64,000 nt of DNA from Amorphus orientalis (GCF_030814015.1 NZ_JAUSUL010000001.1:1082001-1146000); one strand, 5' to 3'; positions 34,801 through 44,163 are shown, numbered from the stretch's first letter. Translations and numbers: made by a program. Notes: a model not told the origin generated them from the sequence alone.

Positions 34801-35895
34801 ATGGCGAGGTCAAAGACGCCCTACCCAGCGCTCGCAACAGCCATCTTCGTCTTCGTTGTTGGCCTGTTTGCACTCTTGATGATCGGGACCGCATTTCTGG
34901 TTCGGGGCCTCGTCGCTCAGGAGGGCGAGGCCGCCCTTGCCCAGGCCGTCGAGGCGCGGGGGCGCGGTCTGCAGACGACATTTCTGCGGTCGCTTTATCA
35001 GACCTGGACGCAGGTGGACACGCTCGCCGGCAGCATCACCGCGCCGAAGCCGGGCGACGAACTCGGGACCCGGCTGTCGGAGCTGACCCAGGGCGACAGC
35101 TGGGTTGCGTGGGCGGGATATGCCGATCTCCAGGGCATCGTCGAACAGGCGTCAAACGGGCTGCTTGAAGGCGTTTCGGTCGCTTCGCGCCCGTGGTTCA
35201 GCCAGGGCTTGCGCGGTCCGTTCGCCGGCGATGCACACGAGGCGGTGCTTCTTGCCGAGAAGTTGGGCCAGTCATCCAACGAGCCGTTGCGCTTTCTCGA
35301 TCTGGCCGCTCCGGTAAACGATGCCGCCCGACGCCCGATCGGCGTCCTGGGTGTCCACATTGATGTGGCTGAAGCCCGGAACCGCTTTCGCGAGACCGCC
35401 GAAGCTCTGGGGGTCGAAGCCTTCCTGATCGGCGCAGGCGGCGACGTGGTGATCGCCCCGTCGAACGCGCCAATGGAACAGCTCACGACCTCCAGTCTCC
35501 GGGCCGCTCGGGTCGGAACGGGCCGGGCCTTCATCGAAACCTGGCCGGACGGACAGGAATACATGACGGTCGTTCTCGACGACCTGCGCTACCGCGAGCT
35601 TCCCGATTTCGGCTGGTCGATGGCAGTGCGGATCCCGACCGATATTCTGCTGTCCGCACAAGCTCAGATCCAGCGCGCGCTGATGCTCGCGATTGCGGCG
35701 GGTCTCGCAATCGTCGTGCTGATCACGGGGCTCTTCGTGGCGCTCTACGCGCGGCCATTTTCCCGCCTCGCGGCGAGCGCGACGGAGATTGCCGCAGGCA
35801 ACGACGTCTATCCCTACGAATCCCGGCGTACCCGCGAGGTTGCCGCGATTTCGGCTGCGCTCGCCATCCTCCAGGGTCGGAATTCGCCCCCCTGA
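34801..35895 (+). CDS. Cache-HAMP membrane sensor protein without output domain
   Basis: This is a 364-residue protein with an N-terminal membrane helix (about 10-34, AIFVFVVGLFALLMIG), a periplasmic Cache-like region of roughly 270 residues containing VASRPWFSQGLRGPFAG, a second helix near 307-332 (LAIAAGLAIVVLITGLFVAL) and a HAMP-like linker. The protein then stops (ending LQGRNSPP). No kinase, GGDEF, methyl-accepting or cyclase domain follows, and the next gene is convergent, so this is not a simple frameshift from a downstream output domain. The start at 34801 is weakly supported; an upstream in-frame start would add about 30 atypical residues. The function is unknown; it may signal through a partner. 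Confidence 0.75.
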   Translation: MARSKTPYPALATAIFVFVVGLFALLMIGTAFLVRGLVAQEGEAALAQAVEARGRGLQTTFLRSLYQTWTQVDTLAGSITAPKPGDELGTRLSELTQGDSWVAWAGYADLQGIVEQASNGLLEGVSVASRPWFSQGLRGPFAGDAHEAVLLAEKLGQSSNEPLRFLDLAAPVNDAARRPIGVLGVHIDVAEARNRFRETAEALGVEAFLIGAGGDVVIAPSNAPMEQLTTSSLRAARVGTGRAFIETWPDGQEYMTVVLDDLRYRELPDFGWSMAVRIPTDILLSAQAQIQRALMLAIAAGLAIVVLITGLFVALYARPFSRLAASATEIAAGNDVYPYESRRTREVAAISAALAILQGRNSPP

Positions 35896-35901
35896 GGCTG
35901 T

Positions 35902-37878
35902 TTAAGGCCGGCCCGACGTCAGCCGGATCAGGAAGTCTGGCAGGATGCCCGGCAGGCGCGTTTGCGTCACACCGGGTGCATTTCCGGCCGCGTAGAGACG
36001 GTTCATGATCGCCTCGCGCTGCGTCTCGTCGGGCAGAAGGCGCAGGATCGCACCGTCGTCCTCCGACTTCACGACCGTCGCTGCAACCTCGCCGACCTCG
36101 CCGATCGAAACCACCAGATCCGTGCCGGCCGGCGCCGTCGCGCCGCGCAGGCGCATCCCGTCCGTGGCGAGACCGCGCATCCACGCCCGTCGGGTCGCCG
36201 CTCCTTCGCCGAAGCGGACCGTCACCCGTTCCGGAACGTCGACATAATGCCGTTCGGCGCGGGGCAGCTCCACGCACGCGAACATCGTCAGAGCAAGAAC
36301 GATGAGATTGTAGAACGTCCAGAACAGGATCACGACCTTGCCGTCGCCGGCGTCGTCGAAAGCGTAGCGCCAGGAGAAGAGCCCGACCATCAGGCCGAGA
36401 ACGGTGAGCGCGAACAGGATCGCGAACGGCCGCATCAGGCCCCACTGAACGATGGTCCGGGTCCTGTCTCCGCCCTTCGCCGTCACCTTGAATGCGTGGC
36501 CGTGAGGCTTGAGGAGCCCGGTGTAGGCCGCGCGCGTGATCGGGATGGCGCCCAGCATCTGGCTGACGTCGTTGACCAGCGGCACGACAAGGCCGCCGGA
36601 CACGAAGTTGAGGGCGGCGATGACGAACAGAAAGTAGGTGCCGAAATAGCTGATGACGTCCGGGACGGTGGCGTTGACGACGGTGACGTTGAAGAACCAG
36701 TACAGCAGCGGAAACGTGAGTGCCGCGAGGCGAAAGGTGAACGTCGTCGTCCAGTAGAGGACCGAATCGATCAGGCTCCAGCGATCGCGCAGGCGCAGCC
36801 GGTTGCGCGACAGCGGCCCGAGTTTTCCGCGCGCGATCTGCATCAGGCCGAGGCACCAGCGCGCCCGCTGGGTGATGTATTCCTTCAGCCCTTCGGGCGC
36901 GAGGCCTTCGGTCAGCGCCTCGTCGAGATAGACGGTGCGAAATCCGGCGTTCTGCAGGGCGATGGTGACAAGGAAGTCCTCGGTAATGCTGTCGGTCGGA
37001 AAAAACCCGATCCGCTTGAGTGCCTCGAAACGCATCACCGACGAGGTTCCGCAGCAGAATGCGATGCCCCAGGCGTCCCGGGACGGCTGGAGGTGGTCGA
37101 AGAAGAAGCGCTGTTCGTCGGGATAGGAGCGGCTGAGGCCCAGATTGTGCTGGATCGGATCGGCATTGAAGAAATGCTGCGGCGTCTGCACCAGTCCAAT
37201 GTCGGGCTCGTGAAAGAGCGCCAGGGTCCGCTCGAGGAAGTTGCGGTGAGGGACGAAATCGGCGTCCAGAACCGCGACGAAATCGGGGCGCTCGGCGCGT
37301 TCCGCCAGGGCGGCAAGGGTGTGGTTGATATTGCCCGCCTTGGCGTGGGCATTGTCGGGGCGGGTGACGTGCCGGGCCCCGAAACGGGCCGCGAACTCCG
37401 TCAGCCAGGGGCGGCGGCCGTCGTCTAGGACGAGGATCTCGACGACCGGATGGTTGAGAGCGGCTGCGCCGGCGAGCGTCCGCTCCAACACGTCCCGGTC
37501 TTCGTTGTAGGTGGCGATGAGGACGGCGACCCTGGGCGGCCGACCCGGCGCCCACCAGCCGGCGTTGGCATCGGCTTCCGCCTGCCGGTGCCTGACCCTG
37601 GACAACAGGGTGAAGGCCGACAGCGACGACAAAACTGCGCCGGCCTCGAGGGCGAAGAACGACCAGCTTGCCAGACAGTCCCACGTGAGCCCGAACGGAG
37701 CGAGGGTTTCGGTCGCGCGCCACCAGACGTAGCGCATGGCCAGCAGCCCTGCGGTCGCAAAGACGATCGTGCGGTGCAGGTTGGTTTCACGGTTGAAGAC
37801 GGACGGCAGGAGGAGAACGACGCCGGCGACGAGCGCCAGATGCAGGAGGCTCGACTGAAACGCCGAGAGGTAGATCAT
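35902..37878 (-). CDS. bgsA: Cellulose-synthase-like glycosyltransferase, BgsA-like (mixed-linkage beta-glucan synthase)
   Basis: This is a 658-residue inner-membrane GT2 processive glycosyltransferase. N-terminal helices are followed by the catalytic loop with NEDRDVLERT, DDGRRP, the metal-binding DADFVPH, the acceptor-site SITEDFLV and QRARW, then several C-terminal helices. The last 100 residues sit where BcsA has PilZ, but the canonical RxxxR and DxSxxG motifs are not visible. Size, the lack of bcsB/bcsC neighbours, and an upstream membrane-fusion gene match the bgsBA pair of Sinorhizobium meliloti, whose BgsA binds cyclic di-GMP through a non-PilZ C-terminal tail. The ATG overlaps the upstream stop as ATGA. 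Cellulose or curdlan synthase are alternatives. Confidence 0.72.
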   Translation of the reverse strand: MIYLSAFQSSLLHLALVAGVVLLLPSVFNRETNLHRTIVFATAGLLAMRYVWWRATETLAPFGLTWDCLASWSFFALEAGAVLSSLSAFTLLSRVRHRQAEADANAGWWAPGRPPRVAVLIATYNEDRDVLERTLAGAAALNHPVVEILVLDDGRRPWLTEFAARFGARHVTRPDNAHAKAGNINHTLAALAERAERPDFVAVLDADFVPHRNFLERTLALFHEPDIGLVQTPQHFFNADPIQHNLGLSRSYPDEQRFFFDHLQPSRDAWGIAFCCGTSSVMRFEALKRIGFFPTDSITEDFLVTIALQNAGFRTVYLDEALTEGLAPEGLKEYITQRARWCLGLMQIARGKLGPLSRNRLRLRDRWSLIDSVLYWTTTFTFRLAALTFPLLYWFFNVTVVNATVPDVISYFGTYFLFVIAALNFVSGGLVVPLVNDVSQMLGAIPITRAAYTGLLKPHGHAFKVTAKGGDRTRTIVQWGLMRPFAILFALTVLGLMVGLFSWRYAFDDAGDGKVVILFWTFYNLIVLALTMFACVELPRAERHYVDVPERVTVRFGEGAATRRAWMRGLATDGMRLRGATAPAGTDLVVSIGEVGEVAATVVKSEDDGAILRLLPDETQREAIMNRLYAAGNAPGVTQTRLPGILPDFLIRLTSGRP

Positions 37879-39098
37879 GGGCTGAGGCGCGACAGGAGCC
37901 CCCGCGCCCAGTCGAGCGGACGGCTCTGGAAGAAGGCCCGGCCGGTCCGCCCGATCGCGCAGCCGAGTGCCGGGTCGAGGGCCAGGTCCGGCACGAGCAG
38001 CGTCACGTCGTAGCGCTCCAGATGTTCCCCGCTCGGCGCCACGGCGAGGTTGCTGTAGACGGTCGCCGCGCCCGATCCGGCAAGACGCGAGACCGTTCCT
38101 TCGTAGACGATGGATTCGCCGTTGGGACGGAACTGGGCCGGATCGCCGATCTGGAGGCGGTTGTAGACGGATTCCGCCACACTCAGCGTGACGAAGGTGG
38201 AATTGCAATCCACCAGCCGCATGATGTCCTCGCCGCGCTGGACCCTTTCGCCATCGGCCGCAAGCACTTCCCAAAGCCTGCCGGACACGTTGGCCACCAC
38301 GACGGCCTCGGAGAGAAGGTTCACACGCCGCTGCTCCGCGTTGATGCGTTCCGTGATCGCACTCAGCCGTGCGGAGACCGCATCGAGGTCGGCCTCGAGT
38401 TCTCTGCGGCGAAGCTGGAGCTCTTCGGCGCGCTGCTCGGAGTAGGGCGCGTCGTTGTAGCTGTCGCCGAGGAAGATGCCGTCGCGGGCGGCCTCGAGCT
38501 GGATCTCGAGCACGCGCAGCTGGCTCCTGTTCTGTTCGAGCAGGCGCTCCGCCACGCGCGCGTCTGCCGTGGCCGCATCGAAGGCCGCTTCGGTCGCCAC
38601 GCCCCTTTCCGAGAGCTGGACCACTCGGTCAAGCGTCCCCTGGGCCTGCTCCAGGCGCGCTTCCGCTGCCGCTGCGTTCGATCGCGCCGCTTCGATCTCC
38701 GCCTCGAGCTGCCGGATGCGCTCGCGACCGTATTGCCGGGCCCGGTTCGTGAGGATCTCGAGGGAGTCGTCGATCGCGGCGATCTGGTCGGTGATCTGAC
38801 CGCGCTCGGCCTGCGCCAGGTTCCGCTCCAGCCTCAGGTCCGCCAATCGGATGTCGTCGACGAGCGGGTCGCTGATGCGGGCGATCTGCTCGCCTTCGCC
38901 CACTAGGCTTCCGAGGGCGAGATTGGACATGGAGATCTCGCCGGCGATCGGGGACTGCAAGGTGGTCAGACGTGCATTGACCACGGCTCCGGAGCTCGCC
39001 CCGGACAGTTGCTCGCCAACGATGATGAAGCCGGCCGCCAGAATGAGCATCAGGCCGATCAGGACCCGGAGGAACCGCATATTCGCTATTCTGCCCAT
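37875..39098 (-). CDS. bgsB: HlyD-family membrane fusion protein, BgsB-like
   Basis: This is a 407-residue periplasmic adaptor. One membrane helix lies near the N-terminus (LIGLMLILAAGFIIVG). A biotinyl-lipoyl-like half follows (LTTLQSPIAGEISMSNLALG), then a long coiled-coil hairpin from about residue 75 to 265 rich in Glu, Ala, Arg and Gln, the second lipoyl half, and a beta-barrel. It is translationally coupled to the glycosyltransferase, as bgsB is to bgsA, and would help the glucan cross or leave the periplasm. No outer-membrane channel gene is adjacent. The start could also be 39080. The Alg44-type adaptor is an alternative, but no PilZ domain is present. Confidence 0.75.
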   Translation of the reverse strand: MGRIANMRFLRVLIGLMLILAAGFIIVGEQLSGASSGAVVNARLTTLQSPIAGEISMSNLALGSLVGEGEQIARISDPLVDDIRLADLRLERNLAQAERGQITDQIAAIDDSLEILTNRARQYGRERIRQLEAEIEAARSNAAAAEARLEQAQGTLDRVVQLSERGVATEAAFDAATADARVAERLLEQNRSQLRVLEIQLEAARDGIFLGDSYNDAPYSEQRAEELQLRRRELEADLDAVSARLSAITERINAEQRRVNLLSEAVVVANVSGRLWEVLAADGERVQRGEDIMRLVDCNSTFVTLSVAESVYNRLQIGDPAQFRPNGESIVYEGTVSRLAGSGAATVYSNLAVAPSGEHLERYDVTLLVPDLALDPALGCAIGRTGRAFFQSRPLDWARGLLSRLSP

Positions 39099-39258
39099 TC
39101 TTCATGCCCGCCGCAAATACGGACAATGATTTTCTTCAGACGGCGATGTAACCGTATGTCCAATTCGAACGAGCACCCCCATTTCGTGGCCGTTCGGCGC
39201 AGATCATGCCCCATTCCTCCGTTTGGGCGTGCGTGCGAGCGGGTCCTCCCCTATGCCG

Positions 39259-39275
39259 TTGCTCAGTGTGAGCAA
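39259..39275. promoter_or_regulatory. Perfect inverted repeat upstream of MscS gene
   Basis: TTGCTCA-gtg-TGAGCAA is a perfect 7-bp-arm inverted repeat in the 254-base gap between the divergent bgsB-like and mscS-like genes. No T run follows. It may be an operator or small hairpin. The gap otherwise holds no gene. Confidence 0.35.
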
Positions 39276-39352
39276 AACACAACGCCCGTTCAACGGCTTT
39301 GGCCGAGCCGGAGTTGCTTCCCCTAACCCACCGCGTGATACAGATCGAGGCC

Positions 39353-40246
39353 ATGCTGAGCGAATTGACAATTCCGCGACTGCCTTTTGATCCTGCCGTT
39401 TTGCCGCAGTTCGATCTGATCGCGTCGTTCCTTCTTCTGCTGCTGCTCTGGATCGCCCGGAAGATCGCCGTTCGAACAATCCGTGCACGGTCGCAGCTGG
39501 CGCCGCACAATCAGCGGCGTCTGATCGCCACAACTCGAAACGCGTTTCTTCTTCTGCTTCTTGTCGGTCTCGTGCTGATCTGGGCGCCCCAGCTTCGCAC
39601 GTTCGCGCTCTCTCTGACCGCCGTAGCCGTCGCTCTTGTCGTCGCGACCAAGGAGCTGATCCTGTGTCTGTCGGGGGCCGTTCTTCGCGCGACGACGCGC
39701 GCATTCGCCGTCGGTGACTGGATCGAGATCGGCGAGACCCGAGGCGAGGTGACGGACCACACGTTGCTGGCGACGACGCTTCAGGAGTTCGGGACCGGGC
39801 CCCATGCCTACATGCCGACGGGTCGCACGATCGTCGTGCCGAACAGTCTTCTGCTGACGGCTACCGTTTGCAACCAGACGGCGTTGCGGGACTACACCTA
39901 TCACCGGTTCGCGGTGACGCTCGATCCGATGCCGCCGCTTGAGGGCGCGCACGAACGGGTCTCGGCAATCGTATCCCGACACTACGAGCCGTTCGCGGAC
40001 CGCGCCGCCCGTGCCAACGCGGCAATCGAACGGAAGACCCACAGCGATCTTCCCGACCCGGCCCCCGTGGTCCGGTTTCTCACCACGGATCTGGGGAAGC
40101 TCCGTGTCGAGGTCACGCTTTTCTGCCCGTCACAGCAGGCCGAACGGATCGAGAGCGAGATCACGCTCGATCTCCTTACCGAGCTTGAGGTAACGGACCG
40201 GCAGGCCGTCAGGAGATCTGAACCTTCCAATGCTAAGGCAGACTGA
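39353..40246 (+). CDS. MscS-family mechanosensitive ion channel
   Basis: This is a 297-residue channel protein. Hydrophobic helices lie at about 20-35, 63-80 and 86-115. The pore-lining and beta-domain signature follows (ALVVATKELILCLSGAVL, then FAVGDWIEIGETRGEVTDH, and GRTIVVPNSLLL), with a C-terminal alpha/beta domain. It would open on membrane tension to release osmolytes. The ATG at 39353 is close to GAGG. An upstream TTG at 39299 is possible, so the start is uncertain. The following small membrane protein begins at the very next base after the stop, suggesting coupled expression. Confidence 0.85.
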   Translation: MLSELTIPRLPFDPAVLPQFDLIASFLLLLLLWIARKIAVRTIRARSQLAPHNQRRLIATTRNAFLLLLLVGLVLIWAPQLRTFALSLTAVAVALVVATKELILCLSGAVLRATTRAFAVGDWIEIGETRGEVTDHTLLATTLQEFGTGPHAYMPTGRTIVVPNSLLLTATVCNQTALRDYTYHRFAVTLDPMPPLEGAHERVSAIVSRHYEPFADRAARANAAIERKTHSDLPDPAPVVRFLTTDLGKLRVEVTLFCPSQQAERIESEITLDLLTELEVTDRQAVRRSEPSNAKAD

Positions 40247-40510
40247 ATGGACGTGGTCTTTATCCTTCTCGATCTCGCCGCGATCGTCAGTTCTCTCGCA
40301 GCGGCAGGTCTCTGGTATCAGGCGGGCGCTCGGACGGTGCGGCGCGTCTCCCGTTTCGAGACGCTGGACCAAGCCGATATCAACCGGATGGCCGTCGCGA
40401 TGAACCGAAGTGCGCTTCTCAACCGGCGCGCGGCGCTCGCGTCCGCGGCGGCGGGAATTTGCTTCGCCCTACGTTTCAGCGCGGCGCTCATCGTCGATGC
40501 GGGCCTCTAG
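40247..40510 (+). CDS. Small two-helix membrane protein of unknown function
   Basis: This is an 87-residue protein with one hydrophobic stretch at about residues 4-22 (VFILLDLAAIVSSLAAAGLW) and another near 60-83 (RAALASAAAGICFALRFSAA). I do not recognise the family. Its ATG directly abuts the stop of the MscS gene, so translation is probably coupled and the protein may be an accessory of the channel. Nothing else can be said. Confidence 0.6.
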   Translation: MDVVFILLDLAAIVSSLAAAGLWYQAGARTVRRVSRFETLDQADINRMAVAMNRSALLNRRAALASAAAGICFALRFSAALIVDAGL

Positions 40511-40623
40511 GGGGGCTATACGAAGATCGGACGGGTTGGCCTGAGTGGCAGGAAAGGGTGGCGGCGAACGGCACCCCGTTAGCCAGGGATGGTCTGAAAG
40601 CCGCCGGTCCGTTCCGTCCAGGC

Positions 40624-42435
40624 TCACGCCTGTGCTTCGACCGGCAAGGGAACCGAGGCTCCGCCACTTCCAATCGCAGACATATACGCGCGCCACCCGC
40701 CGAAGAAGCTGATGTCCTGGGCCCCGGCGAGCCCGGCGCTCTCGCAGAGGAACCCCTTCACCGAGGTGCCGTCGTCGAGTTCCAGCGTGCCGATGCCGAG
40801 CGGGGCGGGGATGCCGGCCATGAAGTCGCCGAAGGCGGTGCGCGGCAGCGCCCAGACCTCGACCTCGATCGCGGTTCCGCCGCGCTCCTCGCGGATCAGG
40901 CCGGGGCGCTTCGGCGGACCGCCGGCGAGTGCGTAGAAGCGATAGGCCGGGGCGGTCCGGCATCGGCGCAGATAGCGCCCGCCGCGCCCTGTCAGCTCGC
41001 CGTTGAGCGGCAGGCCGGACATGTGCGCGCCGCACACCGCGACCTCGATCTCGTCGTCCGCTGCCGTGGTGCCCGCCGACGCGAGGCTGTGGGTCTCGGC
41101 TGCCGGGCCGGACGCGATCCGCTTGCCCAGCGCGGCGCAGAGCGCGTCGGCGCCCTTGCCGGCGATCAGCGTCACGCTGCCCGGCCGCCCGTCGGAGCGC
41201 GGCGCCGTCGGCACCGCCAGCGCGCACATGTCGAGCAGGTTCACGAAGTTGGTGTAGACGCCGAGGCGCGAGTTCGCCGCGACCGGCTCCGCCGCGACCT
41301 CGGCGAGGCTGACGAAGGTCGGAATGCTGGGCACGCACAAAAGGTCGACCTCGGCGATCAGGTCGTCGCAGCGGCGCCTGAGCTCCTGCAGCCGGTAGAT
41401 GTCGCGGAACGTGTCCGCCGCGGTCATCGACAGCCCCGGCGACAGCACGTCGATCAGGGTCGGATGCAGCGTCGCCGGCGCGTGGGTCAGACGATCGCCA
41501 ACGGCGGCGACCCGTTCGGCGACCCAGGCACCGTCGTAGAGCAGACGCGCGACCTCGTAGAACGGCGTGAAGTCGATCTCGGCGATCGCCGCGCCCGACA
41601 TCTCCAGCTGGGTCAGCGTCGCCTGGAAGGCGTCCTTCTGGACCGCGTCGCCGAAGGTCTCCAGGCTCGCCGCATCCGGCACCCCGATCCGCAAGACGGG
41701 CGGGACGTTCGCTTCGCGGAAGAGCGGGAACGGCCGCGCATAGGCGTCGTCCGGATCGTGGGCGGCGGCCACGGCGAACACCTCCCACGCATCGTCGGTC
41801 GTGCCGGCGAAGACGGAGATGGTATCGAGCGTCCGACAGGCCGGGACGACGCCGCTCGCCGACAGCGCGCCCAGCGTCGGCTTCAACCCGACGATCCCGT
41901 TGAGGGCGGCGGGAACGCGCCCCGATCCGGCGGTGTCGGTCCCGAGCGCGAAGGGCACGATGTTGTGCGCCACCACGACGGCCGACCCGGACGACGAGCC
42001 GCCCGGCACGATCGCCGGATCGAGGGCGTTCTTCGGCGCCGGATAGGGGGTGCGGACGCCGACGAGCCCTGTCGCGAACTGGTCGAGGTTGGTCTTGCCG
42101 ACGCAGATCGCGCCGGCGGCGCGCAGCCGGTCGACGACGAAGGCGTCGCGGTCGGGCGTGTAGGCGAAGTCGGGGCAGGCGGCCGTCGTCGGCATGCCGG
42201 CGACGTCGATGTTGTCCTTCACGGCGAACGGAATGCCCCAGAGCGGACGGCCATCGTCGTCCCCGAGCCTGGCCGCCTCGGCAAGTGCGGCCTCCCGTGC
42301 GATGTGGATGAAGATGCCGTCGTCTCCCACCGCCTCCAGCCGGCGGAAGACTTCGGCTACGACGGCCTCCGGGCGCAGTCCGGTTCGGTAGGCGTCGCGG
42401 AGCGTGCCGAGGGTGAAGGGGAGGGTTTCAATCAT
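40624..42435 (-). CDS. atzF: Allophanate hydrolase
   Basis: This is a 603-residue amidase-signature enzyme that hydrolyses allophanate to ammonia and CO2. The Ser-cisSer-Lys triad is Lys73 (GIPFAVKDNID), Ser147 (PGGSSSGS) and Ser171 (DTAGSGR). The spacing (74 and 24 residues) matches the family. The extra C-terminal domain of about 150 residues typical of AtzF is present (LPLNGELTGRGG, then SVKGFLCE). It is the last gene of an operon with a peptide-type ABC transporter. No urea carboxylase, biuret hydrolase (AtzE) or cyanurate hydrolase gene is in the window, so the source of allophanate is unclear. Confidence 0.93.
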   Translation of the reverse strand: MIETLPFTLGTLRDAYRTGLRPEAVVAEVFRRLEAVGDDGIFIHIAREAALAEAARLGDDDGRPLWGIPFAVKDNIDVAGMPTTAACPDFAYTPDRDAFVVDRLRAAGAICVGKTNLDQFATGLVGVRTPYPAPKNALDPAIVPGGSSSGSAVVVAHNIVPFALGTDTAGSGRVPAALNGIVGLKPTLGALSASGVVPACRTLDTISVFAGTTDDAWEVFAVAAAHDPDDAYARPFPLFREANVPPVLRIGVPDAASLETFGDAVQKDAFQATLTQLEMSGAAIAEIDFTPFYEVARLLYDGAWVAERVAAVGDRLTHAPATLHPTLIDVLSPGLSMTAADTFRDIYRLQELRRRCDDLIAEVDLLCVPSIPTFVSLAEVAAEPVAANSRLGVYTNFVNLLDMCALAVPTAPRSDGRPGSVTLIAGKGADALCAALGKRIASGPAAETHSLASAGTTAADDEIEVAVCGAHMSGLPLNGELTGRGGRYLRRCRTAPAYRFYALAGGPPKRPGLIREERGGTAIEVEVWALPRTAFGDFMAGIPAPLGIGTLELDDGTSVKGFLCESAGLAGAQDISFFGGWRAYMSAIGSGGASVPLPVEAQA

Positions 42436-42534
42436 GGGCCAGCCTCAACTTGGCGACAGGCGGGGTCGCACCGGCTCCGGCGTGGGGCCGGGGCCGACGG
42501 GAAACGGTTGGTTCTGCAGGCAGTGTCGGGCCGG

Positions 42535-44163
42535 CTATGCGGCCCGGCGGGACGGTGCCTGGGGGGCGGCGGACAGGAGTTCGGAGGTGTACGGATTGGT
42601 CGGTGCGTCCATGACGGCCTCGACCGGCCCGGCCTCGACGATGGCGCCGCCCTTCATCACCACGACCTTGTCGCAGAGCAGGCGCACCACGTTGAGATCG
42701 TGGCTGACGAACAGGTAGCTCATGCCGAGCCGTGCCCTCAGATCGGCCAAGAGGTTGAGCACCAGCGCCTGGATGGAGACGTCGAGGGCCGCGGTCGGCT
42801 CGTCGAGGATGAGCAGGTCCGGGTCCGGCGCGATCGCCCGGGCAATCCCGACACGGGCCTTCTGGCCGCCGGAGAGCTGGTGTGGAAACCGGTCGAGCAG
42901 ATGGGCGGGCAGCCCGGTCAGTTCGGCAAGTTCCAGCACGCGGGCGGCGAGCCGCTCGCCCTTGAGGTCGGTCATCCGGTGCAGCGGCTCCGCGATCGAC
43001 TGGCGGGCGGTGTGGCGGGGATTGAGGCTGTCGGTGGCGTCCTGGAACACCATCTGGATCTTCCCGCGCAGCGGATTGCGGGCGAAGTCCTTTGCCGGCA
43101 GCGCCGCCAGATCCTCGCCCTTATAGAGGATCTGGCCGGAGCTCGAATCGAGCAGGCGCACGATCATTGACGAGGTGGTCGACTTGCCGCAGCCGGATTC
43201 GCCGACGAGCCCGACGCTTTCGCCCTGGCGGATCGTGAAGCTGACGCCCTTGACCGCATGAACAGGACCGGACTTGCCCATGTAGGTCTTCCTGAGATTG
43301 AGGATCTCCAGAAGCGGCTCGTCCCTGATCTCGCGCGGAGGCTCCGGCGTGCGCCGATCCTCCGGCAGCAGCGAGCGGATGCTGACCCCCCGGCGCGGCG
43401 TCGCGTCGACCAGCCGGTTCGTATAGGGGTGCTGCGGATTCGCGAACAGCTCGGCCGGGTCGCCTTCCTCCACGATCAGCCCGTCCTTCATCACCATGAT
43501 CCGGTCGCAGTACTGCGAGGCCAGCCCGAGATCGTGGGTGATCAGGATCGACGACATGCCGCGCGCCCGGACCAGCTCGTCGACGAGATCCATCACCGTC
43601 TTCTGGGTGGTGATGTCGAGGCCGGTGGTCGGCTCGTCGGCGATCAGCAGCCGCGGATTGCAGGCGAGCGCGATGGCGATGACGATGCGCTGGCACATGC
43701 CGCCGGACAGCTCGAACGGGTAGGCCTCGTAGCGGGCCGGCGCGTCGTTGATGCGGACCGCCTCCAGCGCCTCGATGGCCTTTTCCTTCGCGTTCGACGC
43801 CGTCGCCTGGCCGTGGCGGCGGAGCACGTCCTCGATCTGGTGGCCGACCTTGCGGATCGGATTGAGGGCGGCGCGCGGATTCTGGAAGATCATCGAGATC
43901 TCCCGGCCGCGGATGTCCTTCATTGCGGATTCCGACGCCCGGCGGAGATCGACGCCGCCGTAGACGGCCTCGCCGGCCTTGATCCGTCCGCCGGCGTCGA
44001 GGATGCGCATCAGCGCGTAGGAGGTGACCGACTTGCCCGAGCCGCTTTCGCCGACGATGCCGAGGCGTTCGCCGTTGGCGAGCTCGAAGGAGACGCCCTT
44101 CACCGCATCGACGTCGCCGCGCCGGGTCTTGAAGGAGACGCAGAGGTTGGAGATCGACAGCAT
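42535..44163 (-). CDS. Fused dipeptide/oligopeptide ABC transporter ATPase (DppD-DppF type)
   Basis: This is a 542-residue protein holding two complete ATPase cassettes in tandem. Half 1 has Walker A GESGSGKS (about 38-45), the signature LSGGMCQR and Walker B LLIADEPTTGLD. Half 2 has Walker A GESGCGKS, LSGGQKAR and LLILDEPTAALD. The oligopeptide-specific C-terminal extension with NPQHPYTNRL follows half 1, and NPYTSELLSA follows half 2. It powers the two permeases encoded upstream. The start is three bases after the permease stop. YejF-like fusions of this sort are common. Confidence 0.92.
   Translation of the reverse strand: MLSISNLCVSFKTRRGDVDAVKGVSFELANGERLGIVGESGSGKSVTSYALMRILDAGGRIKAGEAVYGGVDLRRASESAMKDIRGREISMIFQNPRAALNPIRKVGHQIEDVLRRHGQATASNAKEKAIEALEAVRINDAPARYEAYPFELSGGMCQRIVIAIALACNPRLLIADEPTTGLDITTQKTVMDLVDELVRARGMSSILITHDLGLASQYCDRIMVMKDGLIVEEGDPAELFANPQHPYTNRLVDATPRRGVSIRSLLPEDRRTPEPPREIRDEPLLEILNLRKTYMGKSGPVHAVKGVSFTIRQGESVGLVGESGCGKSTTSSMIVRLLDSSSGQILYKGEDLAALPAKDFARNPLRGKIQMVFQDATDSLNPRHTARQSIAEPLHRMTDLKGERLAARVLELAELTGLPAHLLDRFPHQLSGGQKARVGIARAIAPDPDLLILDEPTAALDVSIQALVLNLLADLRARLGMSYLFVSHDLNVVRLLCDKVVVMKGGAIVEAGPVEAVMDAPTNPYTSELLSAAPQAPSRRAA

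Noticed and set aside
34801-35895. Pseudogene interpretation of the Cache-HAMP protein
   Set aside because: The frame is intact, ends at a domain boundary, and no remnants of an output domain follow, so I keep it as a real gene.
40459-43170. A 903-codon open frame on the plus strand opposite the allophanate hydrolase and ABC ATPase genes
   Set aside because: It is low in hydrophobic order, rich in Arg, Gly and Asp, has no known domain, and lies opposite two clear gene families. It is a GC-rich shadow frame.
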